64,000 nt of DNA, taken from positions 1 to 64,000 of the forward strand of contig JAHBUL010000011.1 of the NCBI GenBank assembly GCA_019638085.1. The letters run 5' to 3'. The position numbers were made by a program, and so were the translations under genes. Below are positions 1-8,317 of this stretch, in pieces. How positions within the stretch are numbered: position 1 is the stretch's first letter; each line of letters starts with the position of its first letter. Source of the stretch: Flavobacteriales bacterium (lineage in GTDB: Bacteria > Bacteroidota > Bacteroidia > Flavobacteriales_F > PHOS-HE28). A model generated the notes under the pieces. That model worked only from the letters and a program-made list of their open reading frames with translations. It did no database searches and was not told the origin of the DNA.

Positions 1-2
1 TC

Positions 3-284
3 ATGCCTACCAAGCCGACCCGCAAGTCCAAGAGCAAGCTCACCTTGAGCGTAGGGCCGAAATATGTGTACATGCTGAAGCGTGCCAGTGCGCGTCGCGG
101 CAGGTCGATAACTGAACTCGTTGAGGAAATGGCCGTGGAATTGGACAAGGAGGGCCAAAAGGAAGAAGAACTAAGCGACTTTGTGAAGCGGAACCGGGGG
201 GTTCTTGCAGGAAAGGTCAAGCCGGAGGAATGGGATCGGGACGATCGCATGGGCCATATTCTACGCAAGCACGTGAAGCGTTGA
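3..284 (+). CDS. DUF6364-like antitoxin of a PIN toxin pair
   Basis: This 93-residue protein is basic at the N-terminus and acidic at the C-terminus, as in DUF6364 antitoxins. A short strand (LTLSV, residues 14-18) precedes a helical stretch (residues 22-50, including RGRSITELVEEM) resembling ribbon-helix-helix DNA-binding folds. The tail after residue 50 would be the part that binds the toxin. Its stop overlaps the start of the PIN gene by one base (TGATG), so the two are translated together. By analogy the antitoxin neutralises the PIN RNase and represses its own promoter. The ATG lies at the window edge, so promoter and operator are not visible and an earlier start cannot be excluded. Confidence 0.72.
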   Translation: MPTKPTRKSKSKLTLSVGPKYVYMLKRASARRGRSITELVEEMAVELDKEGQKEEELSDFVKRNRGVLAGKVKPEEWDRDDRMGHILRKHVKR

Positions 285-706
285 TGCACGTACTGATAGA
301 TGCCAACGTACCGTTGGACATGTGGCTGGAGCCAGTGATGTCCCGACATTCCGTAGACTCAAGCACATTGGTGTTCGATGCCGTGGCAAAAGGCCGAATT
401 ACGGCCTACATCACGCCTACGATCTTCAGCAACGTATTTTTCTTCCTGCGCAAGCATCTTGGCCAAGCCAAAGCCATTCCGCTGGCCATGGACTTGTTGC
501 TCCACACGAAAATGTTGGGGCAGGATCCGGCAGTGTTCCGGAACGCATTGGAAATCGGATGGTCGGATACGGAGGATGCGGCGCAATACTTCGCTGCAAA
601 GCAACAATCCAGGATCACGCATATCTGCACCTCCAACACCAAGCACTTCAAGGCAGCGAAAGGGATCAAGGTGGTAAGCCCTGCTGCATTGTTGAAGAGC
701 TTGTAA
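284..706 (+). CDS. PIN-domain RNase toxin (PIN_3, VapC-like)
   Basis: This 140-residue single-domain protein matches the PIN_3 (PF13470) pattern: LIDANV at residues 4-9 with the first metal-binding Asp (D6), then TPTIFSNVFFFLRK (44-57), then SDTEDAAQYF (94-103) with D95 and D98, then a CTSN strand (115-118) where TRN is usual. PIN toxins are Mg-dependent RNases that cleave tRNA or other RNA. I start it at 284 because translation there begins MHVLIDANV directly at the core strand and overlaps the antitoxin stop; a longer reading from 230 would run through the antitoxin. The usual second-motif Glu is not obvious, which is common in PIN_3. RNase activity is inferred from the family. Confidence 0.82.
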   Translation: MHVLIDANVPLDMWLEPVMSRHSVDSSTLVFDAVAKGRITAYITPTIFSNVFFFLRKHLGQAKAIPLAMDLLLHTKMLGQDPAVFRNALEIGWSDTEDAAQYFAAKQQSRITHICTSNTKHFKAAKGIKVVSPAALLKSL

Positions 707-846
707 AGACGTCAACGACTTGGGGCAAGGCGGCTAAACTCCGGAAGTATAGTTCGGCCTAACTCTCCAGCCAGCGTTTTATTCAATAAGGTTGAAGGCA
801 CGGCCATCGCGGCCAAACCTGACAACGGACAACTGAGACCTGGCAA

Positions 847-2250
847 CTACTCTCCAACCAAAGCCCCAGCCAATTCCCGCATCTCCCCCATGATCCTATG
901 GGCCAAGGCATCGGCTTTTTCAGCGGTATCGCTTTCCGCGTAGATGCGCACGATGGGCTCAGTATTGCTCTTCCGCAGGTGTACCCACTCCTTTCCGAAC
1001 TCGATCCGGAGGCCGTCCACGGTACTGTGCTTTTCGGCCTTGTAACGCTCTTGCATGGAATCCACGAGGGCTTGCACATCCATGCCGGGCTTCAGTTCGA
1101 TCTTGTTCTTGCTGATGAAGTAGTCGGGGTAGGTGCGCCGTAGTTCGCTGGTCTTCATGCCCTTCTTCGCCAACAGCGTAAGGAAGAGCGCTATTCCTGC
1201 CAGCGCATCGCGACCGTAGTGCAGTTCGCTTAAGATCACGCCACCGTTGCCTTCGCCGCCTATTGGCGCATTCACTTTGCGCATCAATTCCACCACGTTC
1301 ACCTCTCCTACTGCGCTGGCGTGGCGCTTTCGGCCGTGGCGCTCGGCCACATCATCCAGTGCCCGGGTGCTGCTGAGGTTGCTTACGGTATCCCCGGGAC
1401 GGTTGGCCAGCACATGGTCCGCGCAGGCCACCAAGGTGTACTCCTCGCCGAAGAAGCTGCCATCCTCACAGACCAGCGCGAGGCGGTCCACATCGGGATC
1501 CACGGCAATACCGAGGTCGGCTTTGTGCTTCACCACCGTGTCGCTAAGGTCCTTGAGATGCTCCGGCAGAGGCTCGGGGTTATGCGGGAAATGTCCAGTA
1601 GGATCGCAATACAGCTCCACGGTCTCTGCCACGCCCAAGGCTTTGAGCAGCTCCGGCACCACCGTTCCGCCCACGGAGTTCACCGCATCCACTACTACAC
1701 GGAAGTTCCGCGCCTTGATGGCCGGGACATCCACGAGATCCAAGGCGAGGATGGCGTCGATGTGCTTCTTCGTCCAACTTGTATCGGTCCGAACACTCCC
1801 GAGCTCGTCCACGTCGGAAAACGCGAGTTCATCACTATCCGCCAGACGCAAGACCTCCGCACCCTGCTCAGCGCTGATGAACTCCCCTTTGGCATTGAGG
1901 AGTTTCAAGGCATTCCATTGCTTAGGGTTGTGGCTAGCGGTGAGGATGATGCCTGCATGGGCCTGCTCGCCCACTACGGCCATTTCAACGGTTGGCGTGG
2001 TGGCCAGGCCGAGATCGATCACCTCAAAGCCGAGACCCACCAAGGTGCCTCGCACCAGATCAGCCACCATAGGGCCACTGAGCCGGGCATCCCTACCGAT
2101 CACGGCTTTGGGCTTGTTCGTGCCGGAGGCTTTCTTCATCAACTGGCCGAAGGCAGCAGTGTATTTAACGACATCAAGGGGTGAAAGGCCTTCGCCCGGG
2201 GCACCGCCAATGGTGCCGCGGATACCGGAAATGGAACGGATCAAGGTCAT
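847..2250 (-). CDS. glmM: Phosphohexomutase, probable phosphoglucosamine mutase
   Basis: This 467-residue alpha-D-phosphohexomutase has all four domains. The phosphoserine loop TASHNP is at residues 104-109 (S106), the metal loop DPDVDR near 245, a sugar-specificity loop GEGNGG in domain 3, and the phosphate-binding loop RKSNTEPIVR near the C-terminus. In Bacteroidota this type is usually assigned as GlmM, which converts glucosamine-6-P to glucosamine-1-P for UDP-GlcNAc; phosphoglucomutase or phosphomannomutase activity is possible. I place the start at 2250 (MTLIRSISGIRG) rather than 48 bases upstream, because family alignments begin there and a promoter-like box at 2305-2313 would place the transcript start close to 2298. 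It is divergent from the TPR operon. Confidence 0.93.
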   Translation of the reverse strand: MTLIRSISGIRGTIGGAPGEGLSPLDVVKYTAAFGQLMKKASGTNKPKAVIGRDARLSGPMVADLVRGTLVGLGFEVIDLGLATTPTVEMAVVGEQAHAGIILTASHNPKQWNALKLLNAKGEFISAEQGAEVLRLADSDELAFSDVDELGSVRTDTSWTKKHIDAILALDLVDVPAIKARNFRVVVDAVNSVGGTVVPELLKALGVAETVELYCDPTGHFPHNPEPLPEHLKDLSDTVVKHKADLGIAVDPDVDRLALVCEDGSFFGEEYTLVACADHVLANRPGDTVSNLSSTRALDDVAERHGRKRHASAVGEVNVVELMRKVNAPIGGEGNGGVILSELHYGRDALAGIALFLTLLAKKGMKTSELRRTYPDYFISKNKIELKPGMDVQALVDSMQERYKAEKHSTVDGLRIEFGKEWVHLRKSNTEPIVRIYAESDTAEKADALAHRIMGEMRELAGALVGE

Positions 2251-2304
2251 TATAGAGGATCTGGTTTTCAACTGGCCGCTATCACCGGATGTGGCCAAAG
2301 GGCT

Positions 2305-2313
2305 GCAAAAGTA
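2305..2313 (-). promoter_or_regulatory. -7 promoter box for glmM
   Basis: The minus strand reads TACTTTTGC, an exact fit to the Bacteroidota -7 consensus TAnnTTTGC, 54 bases before the chosen glmM start. No convincing TTTG lies at the ideal distance, so the -33 part is weak. Confidence 0.5.
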
Positions 2314-2383
2314 CCAAGAGTACCAAGTAGTTGTCTTTCAAAAGGTACACCTTGGGCTGTTCACAACACCAAGCGTGTTCTGC

Positions 2384-2412
2384 TTGGTCACCGCGCGCTT
2401 GTCTACCTTTGG
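2384..2412 (+). promoter_or_regulatory. Promoter for the TPR-comA-rhodanese-DUF368-aroE operon
   Basis: TTG at 2384-2386, a 17-base spacer and TACCTTTGG at 2404-2412 together fit the Bacteroidota housekeeping promoter (TTG, 17-23 bases, TAnnTTTG). It lies 22 bases before the TPR gene, the first gene of the overlapping operon. Confidence 0.6.
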
Positions 2413-2434
2413 AGGATCTTACCAGACCCTGTTC

Positions 2435-3847
2435 ATGAGCGAAGCCCACCGACCCACGCCTGACCGGAATGCCGATCAAGAGCATTGCGTTCAGCGATAC
2501 GAAGCCATGGAGGCCACGCGGGGCCAGATCTTCTTCGACGTGGAAGAGCTGGAAATGATCATCGACCATTATTTGGAGCGTAACGAGCCCCGCCGGGCTG
2601 AGAAGGCCTTGAGCTTCGCAAAGCAGTTGCATCCGGTCTCCATGGATATCACCTTTTGTGAAGCCGTGGTGATGATGGCCTTGGGGCGCCTGAGCAAGGC
2701 GCTGGAATTGCTGGATGCCATTGAAAAAGTGGAGCCTTACAACGAGGAGGTGCAATTGCACAAGGCGGGGATCTTCAGCCAGCAGCGCAATCACCGCCGT
2801 TCCGTGGAGCATTACAAGCGTGCCTTGGAGCTGGCCGAGGAGGGCTTGGACGAGATCTATCTCGACCTGGCCTTCGAGCATGAGAACCTGGAGGATTATG
2901 AATCGGCCATCAGCTGCTTGAAGAGCGCCTTGGAACTCAACCCGGAGAATGAGGCCGTGCTCTATGAACTCGCTTATTGCTATGACCTGGCCGGTGCGGA
3001 TGAGGCCTGTATCACCTTCTTCCGGAACTTCACCAACGAGCAGCCTTATTCCAGCGTCTCCTGGTATAACCTCGGCAACGTGTTCGCCAAGCTGGAGCGG
3101 TACGAGGAGAGCAACCAAGCGTTGGACCTGGCCATCGCCATTGATGAGCGGTTCAGCTCGGCCTACTTCAGCAAGGCTCGCAACCTCTTGATCGCCGCCA
3201 AATACGAGGAAGCGATCGCCTGTTATGAGGAAACCTTGGTGTTCGAGGGTCCGCAAGCGATCACCTACAGCTTTATCGGGGAATGCTACGAGAAGATGGA
3301 GCGCCTTGAACAAGCCTTGATCAACTACGACCAATCCATTGCGCTGGATCCCGAGTGGGTGGATGCTTGGATCGGCCGTGGCGTGGTGAAGGACATGCAG
3401 GACAAGGTGGCCGAGGCCGTGAGCTCCTTGCAGCACGCCGTGCGGATCAGTCCCGACCATCCCGATGCGCTTTATTACTACGCCGCTGCATTGGCCCGGG
3501 CCGAACGTTACGGCGAGGCCTTCGCCGTTTATGAAAAGCTGAATTTGACGGAACCCCAGAACCTGGATGGCTGGCTGGACCATGCCGACCTATTACTGGA
3601 ACTCAAAGGTCCCGAAGCGGCATTGAGCAAATTCCATGAAGGAGCGCAGGTCCACAAATTCAACAGCACGTTCCGCTATCGCATGGTAAGTTACTTGCTG
3701 CGGGCCGGCCGAGAGCAACAGGCACTGCTGGAGCTGGAGGAGGTCTTGATGGCCGACCATGCGGGCCACATACAACTCTTGGAGCATTGGCCCGAAGCTG
3801 CCAAACTGCCCCAGATCACACATCTTCTTGAGCTATACCGTCGATGA
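2435..3847 (+). CDS. Tetratricopeptide repeat protein
   Basis: This 470-residue soluble protein has no signal peptide and consists almost entirely of TPR helices from about residue 25 on. Several units show the consensus clearly (ALELNPENEAVLYELAYCYD, SIALDPEWVDAWIGRG, AVRISPDHPDALYYYAAALA). TPR arrays are protein-binding scaffolds; the partner cannot be read from sequence. The frame is open for 1.2 kb further upstream, but that part is antisense to glmM; the ATG at 2435 follows a good promoter (2384-2412) and starts the first recognisable residues. It overlaps the next gene by four bases (ATGA), so it is the first gene of a coupled operon. The family is widespread in Bacteroidota without an assigned role. 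Confidence 0.9.
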   Translation: MSEAHRPTPDRNADQEHCVQRYEAMEATRGQIFFDVEELEMIIDHYLERNEPRRAEKALSFAKQLHPVSMDITFCEAVVMMALGRLSKALELLDAIEKVEPYNEEVQLHKAGIFSQQRNHRRSVEHYKRALELAEEGLDEIYLDLAFEHENLEDYESAISCLKSALELNPENEAVLYELAYCYDLAGADEACITFFRNFTNEQPYSSVSWYNLGNVFAKLERYEESNQALDLAIAIDERFSSAYFSKARNLLIAAKYEEAIACYEETLVFEGPQAITYSFIGECYEKMERLEQALINYDQSIALDPEWVDAWIGRGVVKDMQDKVAEAVSSLQHAVRISPDHPDALYYYAAALARAERYGEAFAVYEKLNLTEPQNLDGWLDHADLLLELKGPEAALSKFHEGAQVHKFNSTFRYRMVSYLLRAGREQQALLELEEVLMADHAGHIQLLEHWPEAAKLPQITHLLELYRR

Positions 3848-4695
3848 ATTTCAGGCTTGACCACGTTCCCGCGCGCACAGAAAAGCCCCGGGAGGAAGGG
3901 CTCACCATGGTGATGGATAAGGGCCTGAGCCTGCGCCAGGCCGAGGACCTTATCGACGGCTCCGGCCACCTTACCGATCTGGTGAAGCTCGGCTTCGGCA
4001 CCAGCTATGCCACCCCTCGCTTAAAGGAAAAGATCGCGCTCTACCAGCGTGCGAACATCAAGGTCTACCTCGGGGGCACGCTGTTCGAGGCTTTCATAGC
4101 CCGTGGCCAGTTCGAGGACTACCGGAGAGTGCTGGACGAGCTGAAGCTGGATGCGGTGGAGGTCTCCGATGGCTCCATCGATCTGGATCACGACCTGAAG
4201 TTGAAATACATCAACACCTTGGCGCGGGACCTCACCGTGCTGAGCGAGGTGGGCAGCAAGGAAACGGGGATCTTGATCAGCCCTGCCAAGTGGGTGCGGA
4301 TGATGAACTCCGAGCTGGATGCTGGGAGCTGGAAGGTGATCGCGGAGGCACGTGAGAGCGGTACCGTGGGCATCTATCGGCCCAGCGGGCATGCGCATAC
4401 CACCCTTGTGAACCGGATCATGGCCAAGGTGCCGGGCAAGGATATCATTTGGGAAGCCCCGATCAAGAACCAGCAGACGTGGTTCATCAAGCAGGTGGGA
4501 GCGAACGTGAACTTGGGCAACGTAAGTCCGGACGAAGTGATCGCATTGGAAGCGCTAAGGGTGGGACTTAGGGGAGATACCTTCTTCGAATACCTCCCCG
4601 GTGACATTGCAGAGAACCTGCGGCAGATCAAACTTGAAAAACCCAACGCGAACAAGCAGGTGGTGCCTGCGAAAGTGAAGGTGAAGGCAAAATGA
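3844..4695 (+). CDS. comA: Phosphosulfolactate synthase family (ComA-like)
   Basis: This 283-residue TIM-barrel protein matches phosphosulfolactate synthase, which adds sulfite to phosphoenolpyruvate to make (R)-2-phospho-3-sulfolactate. Family signatures are visible: TMVMDKGLSL (residues 21-30), LVKLGFGTSYA (45-55), KVYLGGTLFE, and VEVSDGSIDL (near 100-110). In methanogens this is the first step of coenzyme M synthesis; Bacteroidota do not make coenzyme M, so the product here probably feeds another sulfonate such as sulfolactate, cysteate or sulfonolipids. That is inference. The C-terminal tail (residues 265-283) is Lys/Val-rich and variable. ATGA overlaps on both sides couple it to the TPR and rhodanese genes, and a sulfur-handling neighbour fits a sulfonate role. 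Confidence 0.85.
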   Translation: MNFRLDHVPARTEKPREEGLTMVMDKGLSLRQAEDLIDGSGHLTDLVKLGFGTSYATPRLKEKIALYQRANIKVYLGGTLFEAFIARGQFEDYRRVLDELKLDAVEVSDGSIDLDHDLKLKYINTLARDLTVLSEVGSKETGILISPAKWVRMMNSELDAGSWKVIAEARESGTVGIYRPSGHAHTTLVNRIMAKVPGKDIIWEAPIKNQQTWFIKQVGANVNLGNVSPDEVIALEALRVGLRGDTFFEYLPGDIAENLRQIKLEKPNANKQVVPAKVKVKAK

Positions 4696-5009
4696 AGGAA
4701 ATTACGGCCCAAGAGCTTCGGAGAATGAAGGACTCCGGGGAGCATTTCGTGATCCTTGATGTTCGCGAGCCATACGAAGTGGAGATGTGCGGCATTGGTG
4801 GAATGTGCCTGCCGATGAGCCAGCTGATCGATCGCTTGGCGGAGATCCCCAAGGACCTACCCGTGGTGGTGCATTGCCGCAGTGGTTCACGCAGCTGCGC
4901 CGTGATCGATACACTTACGATGCGTTACGGTTTCTCCAACCTCATCAATCTGAAAGGAGGGATCCAAGCATGGCAGGAGGAAGTTGATCCTACGCTGCAT
5001 TGCGATTGA
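4692..5009 (+). CDS. Rhodanese-like single-domain protein
   Basis: At 105 residues this is one rhodanese domain. The active-site loop is HCRSGSRS with C62 as the persulfide-carrying residue, and the CH2-like DVREPYEVEMCGIGG is at residues 23-37. Single-domain rhodaneses transfer sulfane sulfur, for example from thiosulfate to cyanide or an acceptor protein, and act in the cytoplasm; no signal peptide is visible. It overlaps the phosphosulfolactate synthase gene by four bases. It could supply sulfite or reactive sulfur to that enzyme, but this is only inferred from position. Confidence 0.9.
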   Translation: MKEITAQELRRMKDSGEHFVILDVREPYEVEMCGIGGMCLPMSQLIDRLAEIPKDLPVVVHCRSGSRSCAVIDTLTMRYGFSNLINLKGGIQAWQEEVDPTLHCD

Positions 5010-5025
5010 TCGATCCATTCCGATC

Positions 5026-5991
5026 ATGAACGTACGCGAACGCTCCAAGCTTTTCTTGAAAGGCATGGCCATGGGTGCCGCCGACGTGGTACCCGGTGTT
5101 TCCGGAGGAACCATCGCGTTCATCACCGGGATCTATGAAGAACTACTGCGCTCCTTAAAAGCGTTGGGGCCCGATACCTTGCAGGTGCTGCGTAAGGAGG
5201 GCATCAAAGCGGCGTGGCAGCAGATCAATGGCGATTTCCTGGCCACCCTATTGGCCGGTATCGTGACCAGTATTCTACTACTGGTACGCCCGATTACTTG
5301 GGCCATCGCGCATCACCCCGTGCTGATCTGGAGTTTCTTTTTCGGGTTGATCGCTGCCAGCGTCTGGCTTTGCGGTCGCTTAGTGAAGCACTGGTCCATT
5401 GGCCCCTTTCTTGGACTTCTCGTGGGCACTGCGATCGCCGTGATCATCGGATTGCTTAACGCCGGCACCGGCTCGGATAGCTACCTCTTCCTCTTTTTTT
5501 CCGGGGCGCTCGCCATTTGCGCAATGATCCTTCCCGGCATCAGCGGTTCATTCATCCTTTTACTGTTGGGCATGTACCTACCGGTCATGACCGGATTGAG
5601 AAGCTTCAACGTTCCGCTGATCCTCATCTTCGCATCCGGCTGTCTTTTCGGATTGATGGCCTTTTCCCGGTTGCTGACCTGGATGTTCCAGCGCCACCAC
5701 GATCTGACGGTAGCCTCCCTGACGGGCTTTTTGCTTGGTTCGCTCACCATCATTTGGCCTTGGAAAGAGGTGGTGAGCGTTCGGATGGTGCATGAAGGAA
5801 GACCCGATGCACACTTGGAGCCCTTCATCCAACACAATGTGCTGCCCGGGAGCTATTCGACCATTACAAGCATGGATGAGTTGCTTGGCATCAGCACCAA
5901 GGACCCCCAGCTTCTCGCTGCCGTCCTGCTCATGTTGGCCGGAGTGGCGCTACTGATCGTGCTGGAACGCTTCTCCCCGGACAACAAATGA
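5026..5991 (+). CDS. DUF368 membrane protein, undecaprenyl-phosphate translocase (PopT-like)
   Basis: This 321-residue polytopic inner-membrane protein has the DUF368 signature GAADVVPGVSGGTIAFITGIY at residues 11-31, mirrored by a second copy MILPGISGSFILLLLGMY near residue 165, the internal duplication typical of the family. DUF368 proteins (PopT) have been shown to return undecaprenyl phosphate across the cytoplasmic membrane for reuse in peptidoglycan and other envelope polymers. I start it at 5026 (MNVRERSKLFLKG), 16 bases after the rhodanese stop; an earlier ATG at 4984 lies inside the rhodanese gene. It overlaps aroE by four bases. Substrate is taken from characterised relatives, not from this sequence. 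Confidence 0.9.
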   Translation: MNVRERSKLFLKGMAMGAADVVPGVSGGTIAFITGIYEELLRSLKALGPDTLQVLRKEGIKAAWQQINGDFLATLLAGIVTSILLLVRPITWAIAHHPVLIWSFFFGLIAASVWLCGRLVKHWSIGPFLGLLVGTAIAVIIGLLNAGTGSDSYLFLFFSGALAICAMILPGISGSFILLLLGMYLPVMTGLRSFNVPLILIFASGCLFGLMAFSRLLTWMFQRHHDLTVASLTGFLLGSLTIIWPWKEVVSVRMVHEGRPDAHLEPFIQHNVLPGSYSTITSMDELLGISTKDPQLLAAVLLMLAGVALLIVLERFSPDNK

Positions 5992-6746
5992 AGCGCTATG
6001 GATTGATCGGGCTAAAGCTGGGGCACAGCTTCAGCAAGGATCATTTCACCAAGGTCTTCCGCAAAGCAGGGCTGAAGGACCATCGCTACGATCTCTTCGA
6101 GTTGGCCGACATCGCGGAGTTCCCGGTCCTGCTGAAGAAGTATCCGGACCTGCGCGGCCTGAATGTCACCGTGCCATACAAGGAAGCGGTGATCCCCTTC
6201 CTCGATGAGCTGGACCCGTTGGCAGCCGCGGTGGGAGCTGTGAACACGATCGTGATCAAGGACGGCCTGACCAAAGGCTACAATACGGATGTGGCCGGCT
6301 TCCGCAAGTTGATCACACCCTTGGTGGATACGTTGCGGGACCCTGGAAGCGATATCAAGGCCCGGGCGTTGGTCCTGGGCAGCGGCGGGGCCAGCCGGGC
6401 CGTGGCCTTCGTGCTGCGCGAACTGGGGATCCGCTTTCGTATTGTCAGCCGCAGCCGCGAGCGCGGCGACCTCACTTGGGACCTTATCGACAACACCGTA
6501 TTCAGGGTCTGCAGGCTCGTGATCAATACCACGCCCATCGGCATGTATCCGAACGCGGAGGAGGCCCCGCCCCTACCCTATACCGCCCTCACCGCAAAAC
6601 ATACACTGGTCGACCTGGTGTACAACCCTAAGGAAACCGTTTTTCTGCACTATGGCGAGGACCATGGAGCAAGGACCATTGGCGGCCTCGGCATGTTGAA
6701 GGCCCAAGCCGACGAGGCCTGGAAGATCTGGCAGAACGCCGGTTGA
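5988..6746 (+). CDS. aroE: Shikimate dehydrogenase
   Basis: This 252-residue enzyme reduces 3-dehydroshikimate to shikimate with NADPH in the aromatic amino-acid pathway. The substrate loop GHSFSKDHF is at residues 12-20, catalytic Lys in NVTVPYKEAV (K65), Asp in GYNTDVAGF (D101), and the NADP Rossmann loop LGSGGASRAV near 128-137, with the arginine-rich patch SRSRER after the second strand fitting NADP. Length is typical for short AroE. It is the last gene of the five-gene overlapping operon. The next pathway enzyme, shikimate kinase, is also in this window (40393-40908) but in a different unit. Confidence 0.95.
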   Translation: MKRYGLIGLKLGHSFSKDHFTKVFRKAGLKDHRYDLFELADIAEFPVLLKKYPDLRGLNVTVPYKEAVIPFLDELDPLAAAVGAVNTIVIKDGLTKGYNTDVAGFRKLITPLVDTLRDPGSDIKARALVLGSGGASRAVAFVLRELGIRFRIVSRSRERGDLTWDLIDNTVFRVCRLVINTTPIGMYPNAEEAPPLPYTALTAKHTLVDLVYNPKETVFLHYGEDHGARTIGGLGMLKAQADEAWKIWQNAG

Positions 6747-6760
6747 TCGCGCGCCTGCAC

Positions 6761-7426
6761 TCAGATCCGTGCCATCACCGCTTCCACTAGGCGATCGCAG
6801 TGGCTATTGCCGAACTCGAAGGCCGAAGCATTCGCATGGGCGCCCCAGATGGATTCCTTCAATTGGCTCTTGGCGCGATGTAGCCGCACCTTCACGTTGG
6901 CTTCGGAGATCCCCAAACATTGGGATACTTCGGCCACGTTCATTCCTTCCACTTCGCGCAGCATGTATACGGCACGATAGGTCTCCGGGAGCTTATCAAT
7001 GGCCTGTTCCAGCAGCTTCCTGTTCTCTGTTTGGATGGTGCGTTGTTCGGGGGTCATCTGTCCGTTATCTGGTAGTTGCTGCAATTGCTCCATGCGCAAA
7101 TCGGGGTCCGAATGCACATACATCGTGCGTGACTTTCGCAGCCTCTGCAAGGCCTCGTTGATGCCGATCCGCACAAGCCAAGTGGAGAATGCCGCGTCTC
7201 CCTTGAATTGGCCGAGCTTGGCGTAGGCTTTCAAGTAAGTGTCCTGCATGGCATCCTCCACATCCTCCCGCCGGTCCAAATAACTGCGCACAGCGCGGAA
7301 GAGGGTCTGGTTATAACGCCGCATCAGGATCTCGTAAAGGCCCTTCTCACCGTTGATGACGCGTGTGATCACCTCTTCATCCTCCAAGGCTGAGCGATGC
7401 GATATGTCGGGTTGTATGGCTTCCAT
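6761..7426 (-). CDS. ECF-type RNA polymerase sigma factor
   Basis: This 221-residue protein has sigma region 2 (residues about 30-100: REDVEDAMQDTYLKAY and FSTWLVRIGINEALQRLR) and region 4 (about 145-195: LEQAIDKLPETYRAVYMLRE and a helix-turn-helix ISEANVKVRLHRA), with no region 1.1 or 3, so it is an extracytoplasmic-function type sigma-70 factor. No anti-sigma gene adjoins it. I start it at 7426 (MEAIQPDISHRS); the frame is open 75 bases further but that extension is Trp/Cys-rich and not family-like. The C-terminal tail (about 200-221) is unusual and ends MARI. It converges on aroE with only 14 bases between the genes. Confidence 0.92.
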   Translation of the reverse strand: MEAIQPDISHRSALEDEEVITRVINGEKGLYEILMRRYNQTLFRAVRSYLDRREDVEDAMQDTYLKAYAKLGQFKGDAAFSTWLVRIGINEALQRLRKSRTMYVHSDPDLRMEQLQQLPDNGQMTPEQRTIQTENRKLLEQAIDKLPETYRAVYMLREVEGMNVAEVSQCLGISEANVKVRLHRAKSQLKESIWGAHANASAFEFGNSHCDRLVEAVMARI

Positions 7427-7651
7427 GATCGTATGTAAATAGTTTGGTGTTGTCCAATTCCATTGACAGGAACATACATTGGATACCCATAGGCCCCACA
7501 AGTTACAGATCTTGTAACCCCGATGTCATTTCGGCATCCAATGGACGCATCTACCGAAGGAAGCAGGATGGAAAGCCACCGCTAAGAACAGACCACCGAC
7601 CAAATGGTTTACTATACAGTGGAAGTCATCATCAACAATTGAAACACCATC

Positions 7652-8317
7652 ATGGAGATCCCGATCACCCTATTGAAAAAGGAACAACTAACGCACGATG
7701 TGGTGCGCCTTACCCTTGAACGGCCCAAGGACTACTTCTTCACGGCCGGCCAAGCCATCGACTTCCGGCTCGATAAACCCGAAGTAAAGGACAAGGTATC
7801 GCCCTTCACCTTTACCGGCCTGAACACGGATGACCATTTGGAACTGACGATCAAATGCTATCCGAGCCACCACGGCATGACCGAGCAGGTCGCGAAGTTG
7901 CAGGCCGGTGATGAGGTGATCATCAGCGAGCCGTTCGACACCGTGGCGCTCAAGGGACCCGGGGTCTTCATCGCCGGAGGAACGGGCATGACGCCCTTCA
8001 TTGCCATTCTTCGCCAGAAGCAAGAGGAGAATGCCTTGACCGGGAACAGCCTGTTCTTCTTCAATAAGAAAAAGGAGGACGTCTTCATGGAAGATGAATT
8101 CCGTGAATTGCTTGGGAAAGGCTTCCACAGCGTACTGTCGCAGGAAGAGGCCCCGGGCCATTTGCATGCTACAGTGAACGCCGAATTCCTCAAGGCCCAT
8201 ATCACGGATTTTCACCAACCCTTTTACACCTGTGGTCCGGAAGGTTTTGTGAATGCAGTGAAGAGCGCACTCACCAGCTTGGGTGCAAGCGAGGAAATGA
8301 TCGACGTCCAATTCTAA
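7652..8317 (+). CDS. FAD-binding NAD(P) oxidoreductase (FNR-like), copy 1
   Basis: This 221-residue protein has the ferredoxin/flavodoxin reductase fold: an N-terminal FAD barrel (residues 1-95), then a nucleotide-binding domain starting GPGVFIAGGTGMTPFIAIL (about 101-119) and ending with CGPEGFVNAV (near 198-207), the usual NAD(P) nicotinamide-side motif. No 2Fe-2S domain is attached. The usual FAD motif RxYS/T is replaced by SPFTF, so flavin binding may differ. The electron acceptor is unknown. The stop overlaps the folE start (TAATG), and a clear paralogue lies on the other side of folE (9061-9771). Copy 1 ends at about residue 221, where copy 2 continues for another ten or so residues. 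Confidence 0.87.
   Translation: MEIPITLLKKEQLTHDVVRLTLERPKDYFFTAGQAIDFRLDKPEVKDKVSPFTFTGLNTDDHLELTIKCYPSHHGMTEQVAKLQAGDEVIISEPFDTVALKGPGVFIAGGTGMTPFIAILRQKQEENALTGNSLFFFNKKKEDVFMEDEFRELLGKGFHSVLSQEEAPGHLHATVNAEFLKAHITDFHQPFYTCGPEGFVNAVKSALTSLGASEEMIDVQF

Noticed and set aside
1247-2434. An open frame continues upstream of the TPR gene through the glmM gene.
   Set aside because: It is antisense to glmM, whose motifs are complete, and a promoter at 2384-2412 plus ATG at 2435 explain the TPR gene.
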